Source: Aureobasidium sp. EXF-3400 (Eukaryota > Ascomycota > Dothideomycetes > Dothideales > Saccotheciaceae). Taken from it: 59,796 nucleotides of DNA. A model generated the notes under the pieces. It was given only the letters and a program-made list of their open reading frames with translations, searched no databases and was not told where the DNA came from. The stretch lies in assembly GCA_024195585.1 (NCBI GenBank), contig SWBL01000319.1:1-59796 (forward strand). The letters run 5' to 3'. The number at the start of each line of letters is the position of its first letter. The first letter of the stretch is position 1. Below, one piece after another: positions 1-12,399 of this stretch. Position numbers and translations under genes: made by a program.

Positions 1-97
1 TCCGATATGGTCTAGTGGCTAGGATTTCTCGCTCTCAAACCGTTCTACCAAGAACAACTAGGTCCGAGGAGGCCGGGGTTCAATTCCCCGTGTCGGA
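1..97 (+). tRNA. tRNA-Glu (anticodon CTC), intron-containing
   Basis: The 7-bp acceptor stem pairs 1-7 with 91-97, the T arm is CGGGG/CCCCG around TTCAATT, and the anticodon stem is TCTCG/CGAGG. The anticodon CTC sits at 34-36. A 26-nt intron at 38-63 lies one base 3' of the anticodon, the standard place for a nuclear tRNA intron. The internal A box (about 8-18) and B box (77-87) are intact, and T runs follow directly. The molecule should decode GAG codons after splicing. The window begins at its first base, so any upstream element is unseen. Confidence 0.93.
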
Positions 98-102
98 ATT
101 TC

Positions 103-112
103 TTTTGCTTTT
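103..112 (+). terminator. Pol III terminator of tRNA-Glu
   Basis: Two TTTT runs (103-106 and 109-112) start six bases after the tRNA 3' end, as expected for RNA polymerase III termination. Confidence 0.7.
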
Positions 113-198
113 GTTCTGCAAGTTGTCGTACTTTTTATGAATAACAGATGTGGTAAAAGGACACATGGAGTTCGTTCTTTTTCGCAACATTTGAAGAT

Positions 199-289
199 TC
201 CGACATTATGCAATTAAATCCTGGCCTCCTCGGACCTGGTTGTTCTTGTAGAACGGTTCAAGAGCGAGAAATTTTGCCAGTGTCCGAGA
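199..289 (-). pseudogene. Decayed inverted copy of the tRNA-Glu gene
   Basis: Read on the minus strand, this stretch repeats the tRNA-Glu gene at 1-97. The best-matched block (223-271) covers the anticodon arm, the intron and the following stem, with only a few substitutions and one missing base. The D-arm region is shortened, the anticodon reads CTT rather than CTC, and the T arm/B box is ruined (GGTTCAATTCC has become GATTTAATTGC). The last seven bases of the acceptor stem (199-205) are intact. It is very unlikely to make a tRNA. It faces the functional copy as an inverted repeat about 100 bp away. Confidence 0.85.
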
Positions 290-899
290 ATACTGGTGTA
301 TGGTTTACCTTGGAAACAACTTGATCAGAGCATGAAAGATAAGATTATCTGCGTGACTCCTCAGCATCCGTCGAGACACCTTCTTGTGGAAAACTCAGGC
401 AAGTGTTTTGTTTCTAGGAAGCCAGTCCTCGGTTGTATTCAAATGTAGACCACAACTCTGGGCTTCAAACACTAATATTGAAATCAACGCCTACGACCAC
501 GACATCATATGTCTACGTCCTGAAACGACATTGTTTACACAAAAGGATGTATTTCGCTTTTGATACAACCAAGACAGGTAACAAAAATAATGCATACGAT
601 GAGAAAACAAGACTTTCCATCTCATGATACTTGTTGAGAGTCCGACCCTGACTTATAGAGCGTCCATCTTGATATTCATCATCCAACGACTCAGGGAATT
701 TTCCAAAACAGAGGCATCGAATAGTCATCTGGTTCGATACAGAATATAGTCAAATAGACAAGCCGCCGACATACATCCTCTATGCATAACCACCCCTCTC
801 TTAATGACAGCAGCGTCCTCCTTTCTATTCCAAATCAAGTATACAAACTCGCCTTTGTCCTGTTCCACCCAACCGAGACTCCTTTCTAGAAGAGATATC
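290..899. other. Intergenic, 3' side of the ATR-type gene
   Basis: About 600 bp between the tRNA pseudogene and the stop codon of the minus-strand kinase gene. It presumably carries the kinase 3' UTR. I see only short overlapping open frames without family motifs. Confidence 0.5.
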
Positions 900-3800
900 T
901 TACAAGAATGCACACCATCCAATGTACATTTGACACAAGTTCCACGGATCTGTGGCTTGTCCAATTAATGCATTTACATGCCCTTCCACACTCAACGGCA
1001 CAGTTTCTCCTCTGAGGAATCCCTTGAGCTTTCCACTAACCGAGTCCAGAACTTCCTGCGGAGTCTCCGGCACTCCCACAGTAGTCCTCTTCTTCTTGCC
1101 GATGAAATCAGTAGTAGGATCGTGCAAGAACGTCTCTAGAATGTTCATCAACGTATCCTGGTGTTGACGAAGCAAGCCCAGTGTCAATTCAGCTGATTTG
1201 CGGAAAGGTCCTTCGTAGCCATATGCTCCCATTGCCGCAATCATATTGTGTGTCAAGCGGAAGGGAACAAGTTCTGGTTTCTCGAACGTGAGCCCCTTGT
1301 CGAATAGACAGTTGAAGTCGACATGGAATACGCCACCAGTGTCTTCTTGTAGCAAGATGTTCTCTCCGTGTCGATCGCCAAGGCCGAGGACGTGCCCCAC
1401 CATGGACATGACTGCTGCTGAACGGGCATATCTCAATCGAGCAGCGAACCAAGAGTCGGGTTCGGGGAACATCTCGGCGAACCATTCATGGAGGATCGAA
1501 GGGAACACCTTCAACACTTTCTCAGTGAATATATCCACGTTGGCCGGATTAGCGCTCGCCTCGCTAAGGAAAACTCGCAATTCGTTGTAGTTGGGTTGAA
1601 CGCCCTTTCGTTGGTACAACTTGAGAAGGATATCGCGCAGAGGCTTGATGCCTTCTACCCACTCGATGGTGCCAGACTCTTCGCTCAACGGCGTCACTCC
1701 ATATGTCTTGATATAAAGACGTCGTTTGCTTGACTCCGTGTCTCGTTTCAGTGCTCTGTTGATCATCGTGTTGAACTCCATCAGACGTTGATCCTTTCTC
1801 AAATCATCCTTTGGCTTGCACAGAAGCCCATATTGTTTTCCGTCCGAGCCTCTCACTGTCAACTTGCGTGGTCGCTGGAGAGAATTGAGCACCAAGACTT
1901 CATCACTGAAGCTCTGTATCGTGATGCGCTCTTGAGCGAACGCCACAAACTTTCGAATATGGAAGGCATCCTGTACGACTGGAGCGTTGGCTGTCAGGGT
2001 GGATTCCAAAGGTATGACAAGCGGGTTGGGTGCCAATTTGTGGTTGAAATTCAAATCCTTTGATAGACTGACGTTCGCCGAGCGTGTTTCGATGTGGATT
2101 TCACAAGCTTGTAGCAGACCATCCGACAGTTTTTGACCATGCGTTATCATCACGCGCAAGTCGAGACCAGCTGATTCGTTCTTGGGTCTGTTCTTGGGGT
2201 CTTTCAGCTTGTTAATGATGGCCACACCGCGGCTTGCTCTGTCTGGTACAGAAGCCTTGCAAACCGCTAGCAGAAACCAAAGTGCTTGGCTAGGATGGGC
2301 CGAAACAATCTTCTGGATGATTGTTGACAGAACGTCATAGACCTTGGGGTTCGGGTGAGTGATACGTGAGATCATCTGAGGTAGAGCGTTGTAAAAAATG
2401 TACGGAGGTATTCTGTCGAAGTACTTTTTCATCTGCTTGTGGATCGCATCGAGCCACGTAGAACGTTTGGTTATCACTTCGCTCTGGGCATCGTTTCGGG
2501 TCTTCTGTATACAATCCATACCTAGATCCAGCCAGAGCGTGATGATCTTTGGGATTGTTTGGTACCAGTATTTCGAGCCGAATGGTACAGAGCGCAAGTA
2601 ATTCTCGATTACCAGCTTAGTCAGTTCTCCAGAGATGAATGGATCAGACTGTTTGTGAACAGGAAGAGTTTTCGAAGCATCCAGCAGCATGTTGTAGTGC
2701 TTTCCTAAATAGTAGTGACCCTTCTCCCATCTTGAGTAATGTCTAGCAGCATATTGATACTTGCCTACAACTTTGGTCGCTTGTGTTTGTCCAGAAGCAT
2801 CCAGCCATTTGGCGAGCAGCAGATGCGCTCTCGCAGAAAGCATGTTCTGCTTCTGTTGTGCTTCCTCAGGATTGCTGGTCTCAACCGCCTTCTGGTCATA
2901 GGTAGCGAACGTGTTGGATGCGATAGCACCTTCAAGACTTCGGATAGCTTGTCTGTGCTGGTCGTCTTTCCAAAGCAGTCTAGCATGCTCTATCTTGGCT
3001 GCATCATCTCCGCAGCTAAACGCGTTGAGTACAGCATAGTGCGCGACAGTTGAGACATTGGTCTTTCTAGCAAGACGGGCTGTCGTAAGCCAGGAGCTGC
3101 CGATACTGACCTTAGAGAAGTCAACACTCGATAGGCGCATGACCGCACGGCGAATACCAAGAAGATACTGCTTGTCAGAAATATATGACCCGACAACAGC
3201 CAATCTCTTGTCCATTACTGCAAGAATGGATGTTGCAGCTGAGTCCTGAGCGGCGGGAACATGGATCGTTCCACTGAGTGCGCCTATCTCGTAAACGATA
3301 TGGAGCTTCAGGAGAACGTCATGGCAAGCCTGAAGCGAGCTTCCAGAGACAGAAGTAATGCCCTTTGCCACGCTGTTGCGGAGTCTATCGATCATTGTCG
3401 ACACTGCATCTTGATTCTTCTCTTGCATAGCCAGAAGCACTCTGGCAACACCCACATTGAAGTCGGTCTGGCTCTCTTCTGAAAGATCGGAAAGAGTGTC
3501 CTTGAGGGTGTCGAATCTTTCTGTAGTCCAGCATGCCTCTGTGATATACGACAGGAGTGTACTATTCCCGCCCTGACCCGAGTTTCCATTGTAGAATGAT
3601 GCATATCGCAAAACTTGATCGTATTGACCGGATTCTCGGAGACAGCTCAGGAGATCGGTTTGACGGCTTGCGTTTGAGGGCTCCTTGACTAACTCAAACT
3701 CGTACCAACTCTGTGCAGCTGACCACCTTCCCGTTCTCTGGTGTTGAAAAGCTTGTTGTTCAGGACTGAGAATGTTGAGATGTGCCGAGATTCCATCAAG

Positions 3801-6800
3801 ACCGTCAGGTTCATCGATCTGTGAGTAGATTGAGTGCAATCGCTGGAACATCGCGTCATGTTCTTCGGCGTTCTGATTGGTTTGTCTCTGAGACTCGCTT
3901 CGGATGTAGCTCTCCCAATGGAACAAGGCACGAGCATACGAGCCGCACTCCATAGCACGTTGAGCGATGATATCTGCAGGTATTGACCTTATGACACTCT
4001 CGACACTTTCGATCTGGCCGACATCCTTAACCTCCTCCAGTTCTGAAGGAGGATGACCAGCTCGCAAGGCCGCAGTTCGATACGCAGCCATCGTTCGTTT
4101 CTTCTCCTGTAGCCACTTTGACATGTAGTCCAGTACGGCAAAGACGTTCTCACTGCATTGTCGAAGCGCCTCCTTCTCTGACTCAACAAATGATTCAGTT
4201 GACAAGACTGTCAGCATTTCGATTCCAACATCCTTGGCCTCCTGCACCGTACCACCGAGAACAATGTTGAGTGCCACGTAAGGAAGCAGGAAGCTGGCAA
4301 TCGAGATATCGTGTCGATTGATGATGCGAGCCAGGATGGGAAACACCATCTCTGCGTTGTCACCTTTGCCTCTCCACATCATATCGTATGCCCATTCGCG
4401 GAGCCAAGTACTGTGGCGTTTTCCAATGGCAAAGACCGGGTAGCTGCGTTTTCCAGGCTGAACCGATGAGTTGCTGTTTAGCAGGTATCTTGAGCTCAAG
4501 AATGGAGTTAGCGTATTTCGGACGCTTTCTGTCATCTCTGTCCAGCGATTATGAGCAGGACCAGCCTGTGATGGCCTCAAACGTGCGGTTGCTGCTTCAT
4601 TGAAGCCACAGAATCGGACCAATTCTTGCATGACATAAGCTAGGAATCCTTGGTCTCGTGCGTTGGTAGACGATCTAAATGCTGGAACCAAAACGTCTTC
4701 GAGCATGATGGCGACCCAGTTGATAACTTCGGTAGCTTTCTCAAAGTTAGACAGCACAAGTACTTGTCTTTTGCTGCTACTCATATCGACGTTGTTCGGG
4801 TCCAAACAACCAACGATGCCAATGCATTGTGCACTCAGGTCGACGACAGTGGAATCGTGATCGGCGTATTTGGTGCACACGTCCAACAGGGCACGCATCA
4901 AATCTGCTATCGCGGCTTTCGGCTGTTCGCTAACAGCTGCTTCGTGGACAAATCCTTGATTCTCACCGAGCCAGGGAACCAGCTCGCGTAGTCCTTGAGC
5001 GACGATTGCGACATTCTCATCATGTAGTCGCTTAGCAAATGCACGAAGATGAACCTCTGGACGCTCGTCCTTCTTCAGCCTCTGGATCTCCAGGCCGATT
5101 TTTGACATCAAGGGGATCGATGCCAAGGAAGGTATAGTCATAAGCTTCTCTCGTATCACATTGCTGTGAGTCTTAACCATCTCGCTGATAGTGTCATGAA
5201 TCTTCATTTGCAATGCCGACGAGAGGCCATCCCAATGTTGAGCCACAAGCGCAAACGTATGATCAACCATGTCCGTAACATCGTCACCCTCAAGGACTTG
5301 AACTAGAGTGAGCCAAGCAGAAAGTGCTGACTCCTGCAGTTTAGGCTGATCGATGGCGCTTTGAAGACACGCCCTTATCTAGACTTTGGTCAGTCCTGAA
5401 GACGGTATGCATGGCCTGGAGATGTACATACCTGAGGAAGAGCCACGCTGACCTTGCTCTTAGCTAATATGATCATTTGCTCGATTGCCTTGACGCAACG
5501 AAGCTTCTCTGTTGGAGATAGCGATAGTGTGTTGTCAATTGAGTTTGAGAACTCTGTCATTATGCCCAAGATATGTGCTTCGAAAAAACTGATGACCATT
5601 CGGTTGGTTTTTGCGTTGGGCTTTGAGTGGCTTGGTTTTCCTTCGACCAGCATAGTGAAAATCTGGATGGCTTGTTGTGCCTATGACAAGCGATTGGGTC
5701 AGACTTTAGAAAAGACAAACACTCGCAACAGATTACTCACTTTTGATGCGTTCGAAGCATCTTCGTCCCCTGCAGTTTTGAGCATCTCACAAGCAATCAA
5801 AACAGGGTTTGATCTGATCAGACTTCCTAGGTCGCTGCTTTGGAAGCCAGGAGCGACCTCAGCGAGACACCTGGTAGCATTGCCTTCAACATCGTTGGAT
5901 GGTTGGTAGAGCAAAGTGGAAATCACAGCAGCAAGGTTAGCAGGTGGTTGAAGGCAAATGTCTTGTATGCTGGTTTCTGCACTGCGAGCAGAAGCGATTC
6001 GCTGTAGAATGTCTTTCTTCTTTGTCAAGACGAGGAAAGGCACAGTATCTCGTTGTGTCAACAGCAAGAAATGGCTGACGCTCATGCCCAGAAATTCGGA
6101 AAGCTGCTGAGCCTTCTGCGGTTTGGTGGTGAGATCTTGGATGACAGCAACAGCGACACTACGATAGAATGGTTTGAGGAGCGTCTGTGGTGAAAGTGAT
6201 AGTGTTTCGGCAATGTCCTCTAGCTATCGTAACTGTTAGTGTGAATAAAAGGTTATCAGAGTGTGTAACATACCTCGCTGTAAGCGAGAGAGCATATCAG
6301 GGAATTTGGATGACCCAGATAGTCAACCAGCCTTAGCAACGCCAGATTGAGCTCTTTCTCACCGCATACCCTACTGTTGTCAGCATCTTAACGTGCAATC
6401 GAAGATGAAGAACACATACACTGCTACTCTGCCCCAAGCCAATATTAACGTTTCGTGCTGACCTACGATATCTTTCGTGGACAGTGCTCTCAAGAAATTC
6501 AAAGCAACCTGTCGGTTGTTGTCGCGAATCTCGGTAGGTAGTCCCTCACGAACAAAAGCAGCCAGTGTTCGTCTATCGGTGTCAGTAACAAATCAGGTTA
6601 TTGTCTTGCTTCAACTCACCCTGCAGCAATCCGCAATTCTCTGGAAGAACTGTGTAGGTATTTCAAGCAGAATTCTGCTAAGAATGACTTTCCAAGTTCG
6701 AGTTCATTGGGGTTTCTATTATGCAACACAATTGATCGTATTGCCAGGACGGCAAGCACTCTATTCCTGTCGGAGAGCTGGAGATCTTGACTTTCGAAGA

Positions 6801-8582
6801 GTTCCGTCAGCATCAAAAACATTTCGTTCCAGTCATCAGCTCGGTTGTTCTCTTCCCAGGTGTTCTTCTCTGGCTCTTGTCGTAGACGGCGATCACCATC
6901 GCAAGTTGAGCATTTGCCGTCGTGTAAATTGTTTGTTGCAGCACAAGCACAAGATCCAATGGTTTGCCAGAACATGCTTCTTTGCTCTTCAGACATAGAA
7001 GCATAACAAGTTCTATCAAAGTTAGAACACTGATAAGTAGGAAGTCTGGAGGGCATGCTTACACAACATCAGGGCCATTCGTAGCCGTACCGCCTCCTTT
7101 GCCTAAGAGAGTCGCGATCCTATGCTTGAGCTTCAGATATGGATCTTCCAAATGGCTGTTCGAAACATTGTGTCCCGGATCGCGAAGATTCTGTAGACCT
7201 CTACGAGCCGACCTTGTCGTCGCTGATCGTAGGGCTGGTACTTCCGGGTGAAGCTGAGAAATATGGTCGGTCATGACTGTGTCGAGTTGACCGTTTGTTT
7301 CGTGTCTTTCCAAACACTGATGTACCACACGGCGCAAAGACTCGCTAGTAGCCTCAAACTTTGACGAATCGCGAGCGAAGGCTCGGAAGGAGGGAAGCAG
7401 AAATTCTTCGATTATGTATCCATACTCTGCATCATAGCGGTCGATCAACTTCTCGATGGTTGATGCGAGCTCCTTCTGCAATTCAGCATCTAGCAGTGAC
7501 CCCTCGTCGTGAACAATAAGTCTTGAGCAACACTCGCAGAGGCTACCGAGCATATAGGATATGCGATTGTGGACAGTCGGATACGACAAGCTGTCCAAAA
7601 TGAAATCTTGAAGACGGAGAATTTGCAAAGCAAATGCAGAAAAGAAAGAGTGCTGCTCAAACCATAGTTTGTGTTGAAACAGTATCCGGTTCAAACCGAG
7701 GACCGAGTCAGATAGCCATTTGTGCAAGGGAAATGTTGAAGTCTGGAATTGAGTCAAGGTTGATTTTGCTGATGCAATATTGCGTAGGGTGGAAACAAGC
7801 AGTAGCTGTATCCTGATGGCCGATAGAGGGTCATTTAAAGACAATTGATGGCCTAGAGGCAAAGCTGGGTTGTTCTCTGAGCCCGGCCATACGTTTGATA
7901 CGCTCCTGGCGGGTGGTAGCAGGACAGCGGGGACTTGTGCAGCAAGCTTTGAGAAAATGCGATTATTTTGAAGCAGTAGAAAAAGGTCAGTAACACAGTC
8001 TCGAAGCATTTGCAGCAATGCTTTAGCATATGGCCATAGATCCAAGGTCTTGGAAAGACTCAATACTAGTGATGAGACAAGAGAAGCCAACGAGTCTTGC
8101 AGTTGGTCACCCTCTTGATGCTTGGCTAGCATGAGCAGCTTGGGAAAGAGCCAAAGCAAAAGATGCGGATGTTGATTCGGATCTGACGAGGCATTGTGGA
8201 AGAGGATGTCGGGCTGTCTCTGAATGGTGGACTGTATAACAGCAAGACTATCGACTGCTTGGGGGATCAGAAAGTCCCATTGAGCAAAGGGATCATTGTG
8301 AAAAAGGACATCAAGACCTGCCTCGACAACAACGTTGATCAATTTATGGTTGACGTCGACATCAGTCTCGGGCACTGAGGTCTTGTTGAGAATCTCTTGG
8401 AGGAGCTGGCGGAACGTGACGGTCGTGTCCGGTTGATTTAGACCACGAGCAGTATCGACATGGTTCCTTACAAGCTGGGCAGCAAGGGTAGAGGGTGGTG
8501 GAAGATTTGCGTCGGTCAAATCATCGCCACCCAAGGAAGCGGCGCCGCGAACATGATTATGCGCGAGCAGCCTTCCGACCAT
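900..8582 (-). CDS. MEC1: ATR/Mec1/UvsB-type PI3K-like checkpoint kinase
   Basis: Large nuclear serine/threonine kinase that senses RPA-coated single-stranded DNA and triggers the replication and DNA-damage checkpoint. Seven exons fit: 8582-7063, 7012-6620, 6572-6420, 6370-6274, 6223-5741, 5680-5432 and 5378-900, giving 2457 residues, the usual ATR length. The six introns are 47-60 nt. The N-terminal two thirds are helical repeats and a FAT region. The kinase core shows the P-loop side motif LCKPKDDLRKD, the catalytic loop GLGDRHGEN (about 2297-2305, Asp2300) and HVDFN (about 2317). The last ~30 residues are a FATC domain ending YIGWCAFL, a form diagnostic of ATR rather than ATM or TOR. I start at the ATG at 8582; six codons further upstream remain open but lack an ATG. 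It is divergent from COX16 across 302 bp. Confidence 0.95.
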
Positions 8583-8884
8583 GTTGCGATTCTTGATCAA
8601 GACACGGCCGTAGAAGCAGTAGACGGCTCATCTGGCGAATGTTTGATGCTATCAAGTATGGTCGAGGAAGACGCGACCAACAGATAGCACGCCGTCACGT
8701 GCTCTGTAAATTGATGTCTTGGAAGGGTCGTCGGGAAAGGCGAGGGCGGCACCAAGCTGTCAGCAAGCATCAGCAAGCAATCACATAGTCGCCTCTCTGC
8801 TTTAAACTGCATACTGTCATCGAACCAATAGACCATACCGCGACTTGCGCATCCAGCCGCACACCAGACGAACGATCACCCAAC
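8583..8884. promoter_or_regulatory. Bidirectional promoter ATR/COX16 with CACGTG
   Basis: The 302-bp gap between the two divergent start codons must hold both core promoters. A palindromic CACGTG E-box lies at 8696-8701. Such sites bind bHLH factors in fungi; binding here is inferred. No TATA box is obvious. Confidence 0.55.
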
Positions 8885-9285
8885 ATGGCCGTCTTCCCTT
8901 CCAAACGCTTCCGCTCGAGCTCGTACAACGGTACCATGCCTGCTAGATACCGCGCATTGCTAGCGAAACACCCTTTCGCTCTCTTCGGCCTCCCCTTCAT
9001 TGCGACCATGGTCTTGGGCTCTTTCTTCTTAACTCCGGCAACCGCCATCAGATACGAAAAGCACGACCGAAAAGTCAAGCAGCTGTCCAAGGATGAAGAG
9101 CTCGGTATCGGCAAGGATAGACGCAGGATTGACCTGAAAGAGGAATACTACGTACGTATACCGCTCTCGCTTGTCTATCGAGTCCTTTCTAACTCGAAGC
9201 GCAGAGACTGGCTGCCAAAGATCTCGACAACTGGGAGCAAAAGAGAGTCAAGAGACTACCCGGCGAGCACGACGGCATTCTCTAG
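8885..9285 (+). CDS. COX16: Cytochrome c oxidase assembly protein COX16
   Basis: Inner-membrane factor of mitochondria needed to assemble complex IV (COX2/COX1 maturation in known relatives). Two exons, 8885-9151 and 9205-9285, joined across a 53-nt intron (GTACGT donor, CTAAC branch, GCAG acceptor), encode 115 residues, the typical size. A basic N-terminus precedes one hydrophobic helix at about 31-51, then a charged stretch facing the intermembrane space. The second exon supplies the family signature AAKDLDNWEQKRV and RLPGE near the end. Without splicing this conserved tail is lost, which supports the intron. Confidence 0.93.
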
Positions 9286-9704
9286 GTCGCCTCTTCGACC
9301 ACTCTTCTCTTTCTTCCTCATCGCATACATGGTTTCATCTCTGAGTTTAGCAAGGCGTTGGTCTGGGAAATCATGGCATCACGAGAAACATCATATATCA
9401 CATTACCCCGTTGATTCATCTTCGAACCACTGCACGCGTTCGCCCTTGCATTGTGCTAACTTCAGATCGCACGCATTCCGTCTTTGCGAAAAGTCACTGG
9501 CCCTTGCCTTGGTTTCTTTTTGGACCCTTGACTGGTAAATGTCTTTTGTCTTTTATTTCCTTGTGCTCAAAAGCCGAGGCTCGTGTGGAGAGTGTCGACG
9601 TCATGTTTGATGATGTTTCACCTTGGACTTCCATCTCTTGCCCCTTGTCGAGCCGTCGGACTTCTAATTCTATTCACAAACAAACATTGTTGGACACACT
9701 CAAC
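9286..9704. other. Intergenic between COX16 and an esterase gene
   Basis: About 420 bp. The esterase frame stays open upstream to 9411 but has no good ATG there and loses protein character, so I treat this as COX16 3' UTR plus the esterase promoter and leader. Confidence 0.5.
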
Positions 9705-11165
9705 ATGGACGACTCAACATCTGGTATCATCAAGTTTCTGTTTCCACGTATCCCGTCGTTGACCAAGACTGCCCTTGCACACTCCCTATGGCTTTCACCA
9801 ACCTCCTCGAAATGGGATCTCAAGACTGAAATGACCGTTGCATTCTTACGCTCTCTCATGAATGGTGGTCCTTCACCCATTGGAAAGACTCAAGCCCAGA
9901 CTTTGAAGGATCCTGGCGTCAAAGGCAAAATCTGGACCGCCAGAGTCAATATTCCAGTTCCCGAGGACGAAAGCATCAGGGATGCGACCTTTACCGCTAT
10001 TGCAGACCTCGGAGATGGCAACGAGACATACACAAAATCGAGACTTGCTGCCATCGACGCCGAGTGGACAGCATTCAGACCTGGGGCCAAGGCCGAAGAG
10101 CCTCTACCAAACATCTCAGAGCAGGACAAGTATGAACAGCTTATGAAAGAGCCATCCAAATCAAGCAAAACAACCATTCTTTATCTTCATGGCGGAGCAT
10201 ACTACATGTGTGGTTTCGGAACCCACAGACAGCTAGTCTCAAAGCTAGCAAAGGCTTGTAATGGAAGAGCATTCAACGTCGGCTATCGTCTTGCACCACA
10301 GGCCGCATTTCCTTCGCAGTTGTTAGATGCATTCAATGCGTATCTGTATCTGTTGTATCCACCTCCTGGATCTCTTCACGAACCAGTATCAGCGAGCGAC
10401 ATTGTCTTTGCCGGCGACTCAGCAGGTGGCAATCTGGTCTTTGCACTTCTCCAACTCTTGCTGCAACTCCACCGTACCAAGCCGTCGGACGCGAAGAACC
10501 CCACCGTCCGATACCACGGCAAGACTGTGGAAGTACCTCTTCCTGCCGGAGCATCGGCCAACTCAGGTTGGTTTGACATCACCAGATCAATGCCTTCCCT
10601 TGTGCACAACGCAAAGTATGATTATCTCCCGCCAGCAAACCACGACGATGCCTTGGGGCGATTCCCAAAGGACGACATCTGGCCGACTACACCACCAAGA
10701 GGTGACCTGTTCTGCGATCTCAGCATGATGTGTCATCCTCTTGTGTCTCCAGTCGCGGCCAAGGACTGGACCAACGCACCGCCACTTTGGATTGAAACCG
10801 GTGAGGAGCTTCTCACAGATGAAGATGAGATTGTAGCTGCCAGAGCAGCCTCTCAAGGTGTGAAGATCGTTTTTGAGAAGTACGAGGCCATGCCTCACGT
10901 CTTTGCTATGCTTTTGCCTACACTCGCTACTAGCAAACGATGCATGGATTCGTGGGGCACTTTCTGTCGGAAATGCACAGAAGGTAGTGTGGAGACGAGT
11001 GGTACCTGGATCGCGGCCAAGACAGGAATCGAGAAGGAGATTGACGTCACAAAGATCACGGAGCTGACCGTCGAAACTGCTATCGAGAGAATGAGAGATG
11101 CTCAAAGAAGACGGTTCGCTGGTTACGAGAAGGAGGGCAAAGCAATGCCCAACCCGAGCCTGTAA
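9705..11165 (+). CDS. Alpha/beta hydrolase, HSL-type esterase/lipase family
   Basis: Single-exon gene for 486 residues, probably a carboxyl-ester hydrolase of the hormone-sensitive-lipase (alpha/beta-hydrolase_3) group; fungal relatives include steryl acetyl hydrolases. The oxyanion-hole motif HGGAY is at 162-166, the nucleophile Ser239 is in GDSAGG (237-242), a candidate acid is Asp372 in ELLTDEDE, and the catalytic His398 is in MPHVF. The start at 9705 (MDDSTSG) is chosen because the frame upstream is not protein-like. No clear signal peptide is seen; the first 30 residues are mildly hydrophobic and could anchor a membrane. The substrate cannot be named from sequence. Confidence 0.85.
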   Translation: MDDSTSGIIKFLFPRIPSLTKTALAHSLWLSPTSSKWDLKTEMTVAFLRSLMNGGPSPIGKTQAQTLKDPGVKGKIWTARVNIPVPEDESIRDATFTAIADLGDGNETYTKSRLAAIDAEWTAFRPGAKAEEPLPNISEQDKYEQLMKEPSKSSKTTILYLHGGAYYMCGFGTHRQLVSKLAKACNGRAFNVGYRLAPQAAFPSQLLDAFNAYLYLLYPPPGSLHEPVSASDIVFAGDSAGGNLVFALLQLLLQLHRTKPSDAKNPTVRYHGKTVEVPLPAGASANSGWFDITRSMPSLVHNAKYDYLPPANHDDALGRFPKDDIWPTTPPRGDLFCDLSMMCHPLVSPVAAKDWTNAPPLWIETGEELLTDEDEIVAARAASQGVKIVFEKYEAMPHVFAMLLPTLATSKRCMDSWGTFCRKCTEGSVETSGTWIAAKTGIEKEIDVTKITELTVETAIERMRDAQRRRFAGYEKEGKAMPNPSL

Positions 11166-11543
11166 ACCTAGAGGCTTCCACCTTCGCTACACACTAGACT
11201 TTGGGAAATATGGTTATGAGCAATCGGCGTTGGATGTTGTTAGAGGCATTTGGATAGGTCAATTGTTTCGTTATATCGCAATCATCCAAAATACAAATGA
11301 TGATAATTCTTGTAACTTTAATCTTGAGCAGGCAGTATCCGAGACCATTTCCGAAGAGCTCGGAAGATGTCTATGAAGCTCAATTCCGAGCCCCTCCGAA
11401 TACGACGAAGTGATCCGACAGCATCTTTCTCGTCGTTCGACCTCCATACCAACCGACGAACAAAAGCTAGCTAGCTATACTCGAGCAACCCAATCAGAGT
11501 TTGTGCTTCACCTTCGATTTGACTCCGTCGCTTTGCTTTGAAG
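11166..11543. other. Intergenic between the two hydrolase genes
   Basis: About 380 bp carrying the 3' end of the first hydrolase gene and the leader of the second. The palindromic string CTAGCTAGCTA occurs near 11467. Nothing else is recognised. Confidence 0.4.
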
Positions 11544-12399
11544 ATGCCATTAATCAAGGTGAACTACAAATCTCTGTACTACAAAGACTGGTCACCTAAA
11601 GATGGATCTCAACCACGAGCAACACTTGTCATGGTAAGCGTTGTCAATTCAAGGATGAGTGACAGTTACTAATCCTCGACAGAGTCATGGCTTAGGCTCA
11701 AGCAACAACTACTACACTTCAGTGGTACCTTTCCTTACAGAGCAGGGTTACCGCTGTATCTGCTTCGACATGACCGGATCAGGCCGCTCGCCTTACACAT
11801 ACGTCGAGCAGAGCATCCACAGCCTAGCAGAGGATGTAATCGATCTCATGGACGTCTTGTCAATCGACAAAGCAGTCTTTGTCGGCCACTCAATGTCTGG
11901 CATCGTGGGTCCCGAACTGGCAGCGGAATGGCCAAACCGCATCCAAGGGCTCATTTTGGTGGGACCTGTATGGCCTTCATCAGAAGCAGCGCCTGTCTTC
12001 GAAGACCGCATTACCAAGGTCGCAGAAAAAGGCATGGAAGTCATGGCAGATACCGTACCCTATGCTGCAGTGGGATCTACTGCAACTTCTCTACATCATG
12101 CTTTTATTAGAGAACTACTGCTGGGAATGGATCCTGCTGGGTATATCAGTTTGTGCAGGGTGATTGCCAATGCGTACAAGTCACCGCCAAACTATGGCAA
12201 GGTATCGTGCCCAACAATTGTCATTGCCGGAGAGGAGGATAAGAGTGCACATCTGCCGGGTTGCAAGAAGATTATGGAAGCACTGGGCTCGGAGCAAAAA
12301 GATATGGTTGTCATGAGCAAGTGCGGCCACTGGCACTGCATCGAAGACGCAGCAGAAGTCGCAAAGCTGTCTCTCGATTTCCTGAAGCAAATCTCATAG
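11544..12399 (+). CDS. Alpha/beta hydrolase (enol-lactonase/epoxide-hydrolase-like fold)
   Basis: Two exons, 11544-11633 and 11683-12399, with a 49-nt intron, encode 268 residues. After a short beta-hairpin start comes the HG oxyanion motif (SHGLGSS, 31-37), the strand YRCICFDMTGSGRS (53-66), the nucleophile Ser100 in GHSMSG (98-103), and the catalytic His246 in KCGHWHCIED. An acidic residue in IAGEEDKSAH completes the triad. This compact fold resembles 3-oxoadipate enol-lactonase and related hydrolases; no sequence feature fixes the substrate. It is not a paralogue of the upstream esterase: the size, motifs and lid differ. Confidence 0.83.

Noticed and set aside
8583..8600. Extension of the ATR-type protein by six residues upstream
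   Set aside because: The extension begins at TTG, not ATG; the first ATG in frame is at 8582.
9411..9704. N-terminal extension of the HSL-type esterase
   Set aside because: The frame begins without an ATG and reads as random sequence; the ATG at 9705 starts the protein-like region.
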